64,000 nt of DNA, taken from the NCBI RefSeq assembly GCF_046614695.1, contig NZ_JBKKHQ010000016.1, positions 62,001 through 126,000 of the forward strand, in the 5' to 3' direction. A model generated the notes under the pieces. The model had not been told where the DNA came from and ran no database searches. It was given only the letters and a program-made list of their open reading frames with translations. A program made the position numbers and the translations under genes. Source of the stretch: Pokkaliibacter sp046614695 (GTDB lineage: Bacteria; Pseudomonadota; Gammaproteobacteria; Pseudomonadales; Balneatricaceae). Below, piece after piece: positions 35,531-43,953 of the stretch (its first letter is position 1; the number at the start of each line of letters is the position of its first letter).

Positions 35531-36391
35531 TTACAGCGCCGCTAATGCTGCCTTGACGCTTTCCGCATAGGGCGTGGTCGGGCGACCCAGCAGCATGCTG
35601 AGGGTTTTGCTGTCATCTTCCAGACACTGGCTGGCAGCGGCGGCGTCCCAACCGGCGATAGCAAAGGATAAACCTTCCGGCAGACCAATCTCGGTGAGCA
35701 CACCGGCGTATTCTTCCATGCTCATGTTTTTGAAGCCGACCGGTTTACCGGACAGTTCCGATAGGGTCGCTGCCAGTTCAGCACGGGTGTAGCTATTATC
35801 ACCGGCCAGTTCATAGATCTTGCCTGTATGACCTTCGCCGGTCAGCACGATGGCTGCTGCTTCGGCAAAATCCTTGCGGGAAGCGGTGCTGAAGCGGCCT
35901 TCACCACTGGCTCCAATGAGTACGCCGTGCTCCAGCGCCGGGCCAGGGTTGCCGGTCAGGTTTTCGGTGTACCAGCCATTGCGAAGGATGGCATGCGGGA
36001 TCGCGCTGTCCTTGAGTAGTGCTTCAGTGGCCAGATGCTCTTCGGCCAGCGACAGCGGCGAGCTGTCGGCATGCAGAAGGCTGGTGTAGGTCACAAACCC
36101 GACCCCGGCGGCTTTGGCGGCATTGATGACATGACGGTGCTGAGCTTCGCGCTGACCCACTTCACTGGAGGAAATCAGCAGCAGGCGATCGGCGCCGGTC
36201 AGTGCGGCCTGCAGAGCGGCTTCATCGTTGTAATCCGCTTCACGAAGGGTAATGCCCTTTTCTGCATAGGCCGCCAGTTTGGCAGGGTTACGCACGACAG
36301 CGATGATGTCGCTTGGGTGCAGGCGAGCCAGCAGGGCATCCAGAACCAGCACACCTAATTGGCCGGAAGCAGCAGTAACAGCAACTTTCAT
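35531..36391 (-). CDS. qorB: NmrA-like NAD(P)H:quinone oxidoreductase QorB
   Basis: A 286-residue atypical short-chain dehydrogenase. The NADPH-binding start is TAASGQLGVLVLDALL, and the sequence follows E. coli QorB (YtfG) through long blocks such as LLLISSSEVGQREAQHRHVI, NAAKAAGVGFVTYTSLLHAD and DDSKTLSMLLGRPTTPYAES. It reduces quinones with NADPH and protects against reactive quinones. The ATG at 36391 has GGAGA six bases upstream. It is divergent from an HxlR regulator, as in E. coli ytfG-ytfH. Confidence 0.95.
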   Translation of the reverse strand: MKVAVTAASGQLGVLVLDALLARLHPSDIIAVVRNPAKLAAYAEKGITLREADYNDEAALQAALTGADRLLLISSSEVGQREAQHRHVINAAKAAGVGFVTYTSLLHADSSPLSLAEEHLATEALLKDSAIPHAILRNGWYTENLTGNPGPALEHGVLIGASGEGRFSTASRKDFAEAAAIVLTGEGHTGKIYELAGDNSYTRAELAATLSELSGKPVGFKNMSMEEYAGVLTEIGLPEGLSFAIAGWDAAAASQCLEDDSKTLSMLLGRPTTPYAESVKAALAAL

Positions 36392-36509
36392 AACATTCTC
36401 CACAAGATCAGAGGCATCGTTGAGTTCATCCCTGTTCAGCGAACGGGTTGAAAGTTATGCTAGCGATCACACGAACTAAAAGTAAGTACGAACATAAAGG
36501 TAAGTGTCG

Positions 36510-37025
36510 ATGAATCTTTCTGACCTTTCCCCCAGGGCCGCGCGCTCATCAGCGCCGCTGTCTGAAGAGCATCCGGCATCAGCAGCGCAGTTAGCGACGG
36601 CCCCCGGCAACAAAAACGTCTCTGACAAGGAACCCGAACCCTATGGCCTGCGCCAGCATTTACGTACCGGCAATGTACTGGCATCGGATTGCCCGTCCCG
36701 CGATGTGCTAAAACATATCACCAGCCGCTGGGGTGTGCTGGTGCTGGTGGCGTTGCTGGATGGGACGCATCGCTTCAGTGCCCTGCGACGAAAAATTCAG
36801 GGCGTGAGCGAGCGGATGCTGACGCAAACCCTGCAGTGGCTGGAGCATGACGGCTTTGTCGAGCGCATTGCCTATCCGGTGGTGCCGCCCCACGTGGAGT
36901 ATTCCCTGACCCCTATGGGCCTGGAAGTGGCCAATCAAGTGGAGGGGCTGGTGGACTGGATTGAATTTAACCTGCCACGCATTCTTGCCCAGCGCGACGA
37001 GGACGCCACAAGTTCTGTCGCCTGA
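36510..37025 (+). CDS. qorR: HxlR-family redox-responsive regulator QorR
   Basis: A 171-residue HxlR/MarR-like winged-helix regulator. The conserved core begins at SDCPSRDVLKHITSRWGVLV, with the cysteine that in HypR and QorR senses quinone or disulfide stress, followed by RFSALRRKIQGVSERMLTQT and the wing VPPHVEYSLTPMG. The first 55 residues are Ala/Ser/Pro-rich and unusual for the family, so the true start may be internal. Divergence from qorB supports control of that gene. Confidence 0.9.
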   Translation: MNLSDLSPRAARSSAPLSEEHPASAAQLATAPGNKNVSDKEPEPYGLRQHLRTGNVLASDCPSRDVLKHITSRWGVLVLVALLDGTHRFSALRRKIQGVSERMLTQTLQWLEHDGFVERIAYPVVPPHVEYSLTPMGLEVANQVEGLVDWIEFNLPRILAQRDEDATSSVA

Positions 37026-37139
37026 GGCGCTTTTTAGCGGTTTTTTCTAGGTTTTTGCGCCTTCATCTGGTTTGATAGGCGCCCCTGACCCGCTCACAGA
37101 AGCAGGCAGGTTTTGCTGTCAACTACCAAGAGAATAACC

Positions 37140-38054
37140 ATGGATTATCCCGAATTACTGGAAGAGATCTTCCATGTGGCACGGGCCTTTGTCGGCAAGG
37201 GCAAAGTGGCGGACTACATCCCAGCGCTGGCGCGAGTGCCGGCAGAGAAGTTCGGCATTGCGATCTCCCTGCTCGATGGTCGTGAATATGTGATGGGTGA
37301 CGCTGACGAGTCCTTCTCGATCCAGAGCGTCTCCAAAGTCTTCAGTCTGGCACTGGCGCTGCATCATCTGGGCGATCAGGTCTGGCACCGGGTGGGCATC
37401 GAGCCTTCCGGTAACCCGTTCAACTCTCTGGTACAGCTGGAGTACGAGAACGGTATTCCCCGCAACCCCTTTATTAATGCCGGTGCACTGGTCGTTACTG
37501 ATTGGCTGTTAGGCTCAAGTGCTGACCCGACTACCGAACTGCTGGACTGGCTGCGTGCCGCGACCGGCAACCCGCATATCGGGATTGATCGAGAAGTGGC
37601 GGACTCCGAGTGGGAGCACCGGCACCGTAATGCAGCGCTGACTCACTTTATGGCCAGCTGCGGCAATATCCGCAGTAATGTCGACCGCGTGCTGCGTACC
37701 TATTTCGAGCATTGTGCTATTGCCATGAGCTGCCGGGATCTGGCCCGGGCGGGTCTGGTGTTGGCAGGTCACGGCAAAAGCCCGCGTCTTGAAGAGCGCT
37801 TCCTGACCCGTAGCCAGGCCAAGGAAATCAACGCGCTGATGCTGACGTGCGGCACTTACGATGCGGCAGGGGACTTCGCCTTCCGCGTGGGGTTGCCAGG
37901 CAAGAGTGGTGTTGGCGGCGGTATTCTGGCGGTTATCCCGAACCTGATGAGCATCGCAGTCTGGAGCCCGGCGCTGGATTCCCACGGTAACTCCATGGCC
38001 GGTGTGGAAGCGCTGGAGCGCTTTACCACTTTAACCGGCATTTCAGTGTTCTAG
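37140..38054 (+). CDS. glsB: Glutaminase
   Basis: A 304-residue glutaminase of the serine-dependent beta-lactamase-fold family, converting glutamine to glutamate and ammonia. The catalytic Ser63-Val-Ser-Lys66 (SIQSVSKVFSL), PRNPFINAGALVV, and the late GLPGKSGVGGGI match the family and E. coli YneH closely. The last 69 bases of the gene, up to the A of the stop codon, are repeated 470 bp downstream at 38455-38523 with two synonymous changes, which points to an insertion at the 3' end of the gene. Confidence 0.95.
   Translation: MDYPELLEEIFHVARAFVGKGKVADYIPALARVPAEKFGIAISLLDGREYVMGDADESFSIQSVSKVFSLALALHHLGDQVWHRVGIEPSGNPFNSLVQLEYENGIPRNPFINAGALVVTDWLLGSSADPTTELLDWLRAATGNPHIGIDREVADSEWEHRHRNAALTHFMASCGNIRSNVDRVLRTYFEHCAIAMSCRDLARAGLVLAGHGKSPRLEERFLTRSQAKEINALMLTCGTYDAAGDFAFRVGLPGKSGVGGGILAVIPNLMSIAVWSPALDSHGNSMAGVEALERFTTLTGISVF
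37985..38053 (+). repeat. Direct repeat copy A (3' end of glsB)
   Basis: 69 bases identical at 67 positions to 38455-38523. The differences (GGC/GGT and TCA/TCG) are both silent in the glsB frame. Confidence 0.95.
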
Positions 38055-38086
38055 TCGCCCGTTCCGGGACGCTTGCGCAGTGTATG

Positions 38087-38117
38087 AAAAGGCCAGCGAT
38101 TTCAGCTGGCCTTTTTT
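38087..38117. terminator. Bidirectional terminator after glsB
   Basis: Stem AAAAGGCCAGC / GCTGGCCTTTT with a seven-base loop and T-run, shared with the convergent small gene at 38130. Confidence 0.88.
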
Positions 38118-38129
38118 ATTTTCATAAGA

Positions 38130-38339
38130 TTAGCTGGCTATATTTAGCGCAACATCTTGAAGAATACTTTCGATACTATCTAACTTTTCTAAATGCATTT
38201 TGCTGCTAGATAGATCTTTAGACCAATCTGGCTCCTCATGAATGGATTCAAGACTCAGTTTTATATCTAGCATCGTTTCCAGAATGTTTTCGTTAACTGA
38301 GATAAGACTTTCAAGTAAAGCAGCAACTTCTTCGCTCAT
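38130..38339 (-). CDS. Small acidic hypothetical protein within the repeat-bounded segment
   Basis: A 69-residue, helical, very acidic protein with no cysteine and no signal peptide (MSEEVAALLESLISVNENIL, then DIKLSLESIHEEPDWSKDL). I do not recognise it. CAGGAG precedes the ATG at a good distance. Its DNA is more AT-rich than the glsB and trkH genes around it. It lies between the two copies of the glsB 3' end, so it probably arrived with the inserted segment. A small immunity or regulatory protein is possible but unsupported. Confidence 0.6.
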   Translation of the reverse strand: MSEEVAALLESLISVNENILETMLDIKLSLESIHEEPDWSKDLSSSKMHLEKLDSIESILQDVALNIAS

Positions 38340-38454
38340 ATGTATCTCCTGCCTTGGATAGAGTCATGGACTAAATTATCAGCATCTCAAGGCAACAGAA
38401 ATGTCTTACTAAAGAGTTTTGCTAGCCTAGAAAGTCACTCTAATGGGGCTGCTG

Positions 38455-38523
38455 CGGTAACTCCATGGCCGGTGTGGAAGCGCTGGAGCGCTTTACCACT
38501 TTAACCGGTATTTCGGTGTTCTA
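38455..38523 (+). repeat. Direct repeat copy B (displaced glsB 3' end)
   Basis: Matches the glsB terminus up to TTCTA. The next base is T instead of G, so the stop codon is not kept. It has no start and is not expressed as a gene. Confidence 0.95.
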
Positions 38524-38573
38524 TGTGCTAATCCAGAGCCCTGCCCCCGTTGATGTTGCTAACTGACAGGGGA

Positions 38574-38981
38574 TTAGGGTTGTGGATAATCCTTGCTGAT
38601 CGCTTTGGCCGCCTGATCTATGGCGGATTTAACCACCGGTGTGCTGGCCATTTCATAGCAGTAGGGGATGTAAACCACGCGATCATGCGTGGGTGAAGTC
38701 TCTGAGGAAACCACGAAGGGCTTTTGTTGCTCGCTTGCTTTAAGTACGGCTTGGTTGATCTCCGTCAGAACATCGATAGCGCCGTGCATTCTATTGATAA
38801 TTATTGATGCCCACGCATTTCCTTCCTCCTGCAAATACTCACTCTTCTGATGGTAAAGGCAGCTGGCCATGGCGTACTCGGTCATGTCTTGTAATGGAGT
38901 AATAGAATTTATAGGTGATGCTAATAAATTTTTGGAAAAAATTAACGTAAATAATAAAGAAATAGTGATTAGGTGTCTCAT
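38574..38981 (-). CDS. tai4: Type VI amidase immunity protein, Tai4 family
   Basis: A 135-residue periplasmic protein. A signal peptide (MRHLITISLLFTLIFSKNLL, cleavage near LAS) is followed by a small helical domain with EYAMASCLYHQKSEYLQEEG, the conserved cysteine region of Tai4, and a second Cys in IPYCYEMAS. Tai4 dimers bind and block the Tae4 amidase in the periplasm of sister cells. The ATG overlaps the stop of the upstream amidase gene by four bases, which fits an effector-immunity pair. The DNA is clearly AT-rich compared with its surroundings. Confidence 0.78.
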   Translation of the reverse strand: MRHLITISLLFTLIFSKNLLASPINSITPLQDMTEYAMASCLYHQKSEYLQEEGNAWASIIINRMHGAIDVLTEINQAVLKASEQQKPFVVSSETSPTHDRVVYIPYCYEMASTPVVKSAIDQAAKAISKDYPQP

Positions 38982-39499
38982 GACAGCTCCCAGAACTCAC
39001 TAAGATAAGTCTTAACGTTAGAATTTGAACTATTAATATAAGTTGAATAATTATCGTGGCTTGGTTCTCTATATGTCCTTCCGTTCCATAATGCGATGTG
39101 GCCTGTAGCATCACTCCAGTTTACCGAAAAACAAATTATTCCCTTTTTACCTCTGAAACTATCGTCAAAAGGGGTAATATTATCAACGCTGGGAGTACCT
39201 AAGGTTTTCAATAAGTAGTTTCTAAAATGGCGTATATTAAAAATAATTTTGCTACCATCTTCAGCGCTTATTGTTTGCGCTCCAGCATTACTTGCAATTG
39301 CACGGTTTATTGGTGCCCCAGCATGATTGAAGGCAACACTCATTCTGCTTGCGCAGGTGTTTCCATTTGGTCCAAATCCGGGTACGTAAATATTCTTTTC
39401 TACCGTTCCGCCTAAGCTAGTATATAGGTCTTTTAAAGTTGGATACTTAGTGTGATCGGGGAAAGAGTTCCATAATTTTTGAAAATTTGGTTTTCTCAT
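38978..39499 (-). CDS. tae4: Type VI secretion amidase effector, Tae4 family
   Basis: A 173-residue NlpC/P60-like peptidoglycan amidase that cleaves the D-Glu-mDAP bond after delivery by a type VI secretion system. Cys49 in NTCASRMSVAFNHAG and His134 in SDATGHIALWNGR form the catalytic pair. There is no signal peptide, as expected for a type VI cargo. It is followed by its immunity gene tai4 with a four-base overlap. The pair is AT-rich and stands alone: no vgrG, hcp or other type VI component is in the window. Confidence 0.82.
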   Translation of the reverse strand: MRKPNFQKLWNSFPDHTKYPTLKDLYTSLGGTVEKNIYVPGFGPNGNTCASRMSVAFNHAGAPINRAIASNAGAQTISAEDGSKIIFNIRHFRNYLLKTLGTPSVDNITPFDDSFRGKKGIICFSVNWSDATGHIALWNGRTYREPSHDNYSTYINSSNSNVKTYLSEFWELS

Positions 39500-39637
39500 T
39501 TAATAATTCCTTAATGATTATTTTGCTTCCTGCAAACCAAGATACCAATCCATATTTTTGAAATTATGGAAAATTTAGCAGCTCATGGTCACAAATAAGA
39601 GCGCTGGAATTTTACATTATTTTACAAACAATGGAAG

Positions 39638-41155
39638 CTACCAGCGCCAGGCGGCGGGTATCAGCAGGACCAGTACGGTAAGAATTTCCAGACGTCCCAT
39701 TAGCATGCCGAAGGCCAGCAGCCATTTGGCGCCATCCGGCAGCGAGGCAAAGTTACCTGCCGGGCCGATGATGTCACCGATACCGGGGCCAACGTTGGAG
39801 ACCGCGGTGGCAGCGCCACTCAGGCTGGTCAGTACATCAAGACCCATGGCCGTGAGGGCAAGGCCAATAGCGGCGACGGTCAGGCAGTAGAAGAAGGCGA
39901 AGGCGATGATCGCACGCAGAACATCGTCACTCACGGGGCGGCCATTGTAGCGTTGCTCACGAATGGCGCGCGGGTGCAGCAGCTGGTTCATCTGGCCCAT
40001 TAACGCGCGGGTTGCCAGCTGGAAACGGAACATCTTGATACCACCACTGGTGGAGCCGGAGCAGCCGCCCATAAAGGTGAGGAAGAAGAACGTCAGCACC
40101 GCAAAGGCGCCCCATTGGGTGTAATCGGTGTACGCAAAGCCGGTGGTGGTGACCACGGAAATCACGTTAAAGGTGACGTAGCGGAAGGCTTCTTCCCAGG
40201 TCATGTAGGTGTAGGCCGGCTGAAATTTCAGCCATACCGACAAAATGGTGATGATAAAGGCAAGGAAAATCAGCAGGCCTTTAACCTGATCATCCTGCCA
40301 GATGGGCTTGCGTGAGTTACGAAAGCTCTGGGCATACAGCGCCAGTGGCAGCGCCGACAGCAGCATAAAAATAGAACCGGACCAGACCAGAAACGGCTGG
40401 GTAAAGTGGGCAAAGGAGTCATCGTAGTTACCGAAGCCTCCGGTCGAGACGGTCGCCAGCGCATGCACCACCGCATCGAAGAAACGCATGCCGCCAGCCC
40501 AGAAAATCGCGATGCACATCAGGGTCAGGCTGCCATACACCTTGCCGATACTGGCCGCCAGGGCGCGGGCATTGGGCAGGTGATTATCCGAGCGGTCCGA
40601 GGACTCCGTCTGGAACAGCTTCATCCCGCCGACCCGCAGGAAGGGCAGAATGGCCAGCGCCATCACGATAATCCCGATACCGCCCATCCACTGCAAAAGA
40701 CCGCGCCAGAGCAGCATGCCGTGTGACAGTGTCGGTAAATTGGACAGTACTGTGGAGCCGGTCGTGGTGATGCCGGAAACCGTCTCGAAGATGGCATCGG
40801 TAAAGCTCAGGTGCAGACGGGTGAACATAAAGGGCAGGGCACCGAAGAAACTCAGTACCAGCCAGCTCAGTACCGTCAGCAGGAAAAGATGACGCGCCCT
40901 TAAGTGCATACGTGCGCCGTAGCCTGCGCCGACCAGCGCCGAGCCGCCACCGAGGGTGAGCAGAAAGGCCATGGCAAAGGCGCCCCGGTCACTGTCACCT
41001 TCAAAGATCAGCAACAGCCAGGGCGGCAGCATAAAGAGGGAAAGAAAACAGGTGATGGCACCCAGTACGAAACCCAGTGCCCGGATGCGGGAGAGGGTTT
41101 TACTCAAGGGGCGCTCGGCATCAAGTAATGACAGTGACGATTGACTCGGATTCAT
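39638..41155 (-). CDS. trkH: TrkH-family potassium uptake protein
   Basis: A 505-residue integral membrane potassium transporter with the four-repeat membrane-P-loop-membrane plan. Selectivity-filter regions are visible: TTTGSTVLSN, TVSTGGFGNYDDSF, VTTTGFAYTDY and SNVGPGIGDIIGPAG. It would pair with the cytoplasmic NAD-binding TrkA, which is not nearby. It is transcribed toward the tae4 islet, with about 140 bp of AT-rich DNA between. Confidence 0.94.
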   Translation of the reverse strand: MNPSQSSLSLLDAERPLSKTLSRIRALGFVLGAITCFLSLFMLPPWLLLIFEGDSDRGAFAMAFLLTLGGGSALVGAGYGARMHLRARHLFLLTVLSWLVLSFFGALPFMFTRLHLSFTDAIFETVSGITTTGSTVLSNLPTLSHGMLLWRGLLQWMGGIGIIVMALAILPFLRVGGMKLFQTESSDRSDNHLPNARALAASIGKVYGSLTLMCIAIFWAGGMRFFDAVVHALATVSTGGFGNYDDSFAHFTQPFLVWSGSIFMLLSALPLALYAQSFRNSRKPIWQDDQVKGLLIFLAFIITILSVWLKFQPAYTYMTWEEAFRYVTFNVISVVTTTGFAYTDYTQWGAFAVLTFFFLTFMGGCSGSTSGGIKMFRFQLATRALMGQMNQLLHPRAIREQRYNGRPVSDDVLRAIIAFAFFYCLTVAAIGLALTAMGLDVLTSLSGAATAVSNVGPGIGDIIGPAGNFASLPDGAKWLLAFGMLMGRLEILTVLVLLIPAAWRW

Positions 41156-41412
41156 GCCTTAACGTACTTCCAGCGGGCAGTTTCGTGGCTGACTCTTTGG
41201 CCTATGATGCCGCATTGCAGCATAAAGGCCAGTATTTTATGACGCTCCTTGCCCGATGCTGCAGCTGAGGTCATGCTCTGCCGCAGCCCTGAATCAGACG
41301 GCCTTGTGCGGCAAGTGTTGCAGCAGTATAGACCTGCCAGTTTCAGGAAAGAGGAAACTTCCTGAAATTTCCGCCTTTTTCTCCTGACTCTACTCTCTTA
41401 AGGGACTTTCTG

Positions 41413-41760
41413 ATGAACCCCGTTTTCAGCACTGTCGGGCTGTTGATGCTCAGTAACGTATTCATGACCTTTGCCTGGTATGCCCACCTGAAAAATCTGG
41501 CGGACAAACCCTGGATTCTGGCAGTGGTGATCAGCTGGAGTATCGCCTTCTTCGAGTACCTGCTACAGGTGCCCGCCAACCGGATTGGTCATGAGGTGAT
41601 GACCGTCGGCCAGCTCAAAATTCTGCAGGAAATCATCACCCTCACCATTTTCGTGCCTTTTACCGTGTTTTACCTCAAGGAAAAGCTGACCTGGGATTAC
41701 CTGTGGGCCGGGCTTTGTATGCTCGGTGCGGTGTATTTCATGTTCCGTAGCAAACTCTGA
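41413..41760 (+). CDS. DUF486 (DMT-superfamily) small membrane protein
   Basis: A 115-residue protein with four membrane helices of the DUF486 family, half-size relatives of drug/metabolite transporters. Signature sequence: MTFAWYAHLKNLADKPW, FFEYLLQVPANRIGHE and FTVFYLKEKLTWDYLWAGLC. Function is unknown; such proteins are assumed to act as dimers. AAGGGAC precedes the ATG. It is a single gene. Confidence 0.9.
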   Translation: MNPVFSTVGLLMLSNVFMTFAWYAHLKNLADKPWILAVVISWSIAFFEYLLQVPANRIGHEVMTVGQLKILQEIITLTIFVPFTVFYLKEKLTWDYLWAGLCMLGAVYFMFRSKL

Positions 41761-41892
41761 AACAGACTGATAGCCGCCGTCAGGGGACGGCTTATTGCAG
41801 AGCGTTAACGCCGGGCGCATAGTGGGCGTCCGGGTGTTGTCGGTCGTTCCCGGTCATCACAGGATTGTATGGCCTAAGGCCAGGGAGGTGCG

Positions 41893-42579
41893 ATGAGCGC
41901 CCTGCTGCATGCTCCATTACGTCTGGTAATCGGAGATAAAACCTATTCCTCCTGGTCGCTGCGTGCCTGGTATTTCATGACCATGAGCAACATCAGCTTC
42001 GAGGAAGTTCCGCTCTCCCTCAGTAGCGAAAGCTTTGCCGCCGAGATTCAGAAATACTCCGGTGCGGGTAAGGTGCCGGTGCTGCTGCATGACCAGAGTG
42101 TGATCTGGGACAGCCTCGCCATTTGTGAGTATGCCTCGGAGACTTTTCTTGATGGTCGCGGCTGGCCAGCGGTGCCCCAGCAACGCGCCTGGGCACGCTC
42201 TGTGGTGGCAGAAATGCACTCCAGCTTCAGCTCGTTGCGTCAGGAAATGCCGATGGATTGCAGCCTGGCCCATCCGAGCTTCTGCCCAAGTACTTTGGTG
42301 CGCGAGGATATCCGCCGTATTGAAAGCCTCTGGCATGACTGCCGTAAAGCACATCGCAGTGAAGGGCCCTGGCTGTTTGGGCGCTTCTCCATCGCAGATG
42401 CCATGTTTGCCCCGGTGGCCAGTCGCTTTCGAAGCTACGGCGTCAGCCTGGATGCGCTCGGTGATGACTACATGCAAACCCTGCTGGAATCTGAGGGTAT
42501 GCAGCGCTGGTATGCGCAGGCCAAAGCAGAAATGCAGAGCCGGCAAGGGCTGCAAGCGACCGCCGCAAACGTCTTCTGA
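41893..42579 (+). CDS. Glutathione S-transferase family protein
   Basis: A 228-residue cytosolic GST-like protein. The N-terminal thioredoxin-fold domain has the active-site start TYSSWSLRAWY and GAGKVPVLLHDQSVIWDSLA with the cis-proline and glutathione-binding Asp-Ser. The C-terminal helical domain follows from about residue 95. A serine-type catalytic residue near position 19 fits the zeta/omega-like bacterial GSTs. Substrate unknown. GGGAGGTGCG precedes the ATG. Confidence 0.9.
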   Translation: MSALLHAPLRLVIGDKTYSSWSLRAWYFMTMSNISFEEVPLSLSSESFAAEIQKYSGAGKVPVLLHDQSVIWDSLAICEYASETFLDGRGWPAVPQQRAWARSVVAEMHSSFSSLRQEMPMDCSLAHPSFCPSTLVREDIRRIESLWHDCRKAHRSEGPWLFGRFSIADAMFAPVASRFRSYGVSLDALGDDYMQTLLESEGMQRWYAQAKAEMQSRQGLQATAANVF

Positions 42580-42752
42580 TCAGGCTGCAATGCCCGAATT
42601 ACGCCGCATTGCAGCAATCTCTCCTTCAGGACAACTGGCGCCCTTATGGTGCCAGTGACCTTGACCTGCAGGGTGAATAAGCCCAAGGTCTCCTAGGGTG
42701 TTAAGGTGGCAAAACCCCGAAACACACACTCCTATGGCAGTCGGAATCTACT

Positions 42753-43859
42753 ATGAGTCAACGGGAAACGGACCCTAAACGGGTGCCGCGCCTGTCCAGT
42801 GCGGATGAAGTTGATATCCCCTGGGCGGCGATTGAGCCGCTGATTGCTGGCCGCTCGGTCGTCGATCTGCAACGTTTGTATTTACCCAACATTGCGGCCG
42901 CTTCGCGCTTTTTGCTGAGCTATGGTTTTGATACCCAGCTGCGTGAAGACCGTGAATGGATCGCCGTCATTCAGGACAAGGCGCTGGCGTACATTGAGGG
43001 CAGAATTCTGCCCTGGCAGGGGATGACCGAAGTGCCGGAGCCGTATCGCTCCATGACGGTGGAAGAGCTGCTGGTGGCGGCATCCTCACCGGAAACCCAG
43101 CCCTGGCCGAACTGGCCCTGTGTCATGTTGAAAGTGCTGCACTGCGCGGCTCATACCCTCTTTAACCAGGATCATGATGCCCACCGTGTGGCACTGGAAA
43201 CCGTCCGCAAACGCTATCTTCCCTACCTGTTGGAGCAGCAGGGCTCCCAGTGGATTGGCGATGATGGCTGCAAGATTCCTCTGGTCGAGTTTCGTATCAA
43301 GGAAGAAAAGAGCTTTGAGCGCATCATGACCAAGCTGCTGCACAAGCCCGGTAACCTTGCTTCCGAGGTGTATGATCATCTGGGTGTGCGGCTGGTGACC
43401 TACGATATTTTCTCGGCGGTGCTGCTGATTCAGTTTTTGCGAAGCCGCGGCATCATCATGCTGGCCAATCAGCTGCCGGAGCGCAGCCGTAACTCGCTGG
43501 CGGAGCTGGATGAAATCCATCGCCTGTATGGCGTTGGACCTCCCGGCTTTATCGTGGAAAAAGCGGGTCAGGAACCCACCGAGCTGGCATCGCGGGACAA
43601 CCCCTTTACCGACCGCTCTTTCCGCATGTTCAAGTTTGTGGAGCGGCTGATTTTGCGTATGCCTTCCGGGCGTCGGCAGATTTTTCCCTACGAGATTCAG
43701 GTGCTGGATGCCAATTCACTGGAAGCCAGTCATCATGGCGATGCGACCCATGATGCGTATGAGGAGCGGCAGATGCGCCATGTGCGCCGTCGTTTATTCG
43801 GGTTGAATCCGCTCGCCGGTCAGGATGAGCAGGACGACAGCTTCAGTGATGATGACTGA
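42753..43859 (+). CDS. TIGR04552-like protein with RelA/SpoT-type nucleotidyltransferase core
   Basis: A 368-residue soluble protein. The central part (about 185-235) reads VEFRIKEEKSFERIMTKLLHKP then VYDHLGVRLVTYDIFSAVLL, resembling the RelA/SpoT synthetase core (R-x-K-x-x-S-x-x-x-x-K, then D-x-x-G-x-R). Later, FPYEIQVLDANSLEASHHGD sits where synthetases have EVQIRT and the catalytic Glu. It seems to belong to the TIGR04552 family, of unknown function. No hydrolase or regulatory TGS/ACT domain is present. The C-terminus is acidic. Synthesis of (p)ppGpp or another pyrophosphate-transfer reaction is inference. A terminator follows. Confidence 0.65.
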   Translation: MSQRETDPKRVPRLSSADEVDIPWAAIEPLIAGRSVVDLQRLYLPNIAAASRFLLSYGFDTQLREDREWIAVIQDKALAYIEGRILPWQGMTEVPEPYRSMTVEELLVAASSPETQPWPNWPCVMLKVLHCAAHTLFNQDHDAHRVALETVRKRYLPYLLEQQGSQWIGDDGCKIPLVEFRIKEEKSFERIMTKLLHKPGNLASEVYDHLGVRLVTYDIFSAVLLIQFLRSRGIIMLANQLPERSRNSLAELDEIHRLYGVGPPGFIVEKAGQEPTELASRDNPFTDRSFRMFKFVERLILRMPSGRRQIFPYEIQVLDANSLEASHHGDATHDAYEERQMRHVRRRLFGLNPLAGQDEQDDSFSDDD

Positions 43860-43904
43860 GGCGAAAGGGCGCTATCTATAAGAAGGGGCGTTAGCCAAAA
43901 ACAG

Positions 43905-43931
43905 AAAACCGGCGTGATGGCCGGTTTTTTT
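43905..43931. terminator. Bidirectional terminator
   Basis: Stem AAAACCGGC / GCCGGTTTT with a T-run, between the RelA/SpoT-like gene and the convergent response regulator gene. Confidence 0.88.
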
Positions 43932-43953
43932 GTGTCTGCTGCGTTTGGGAGGA

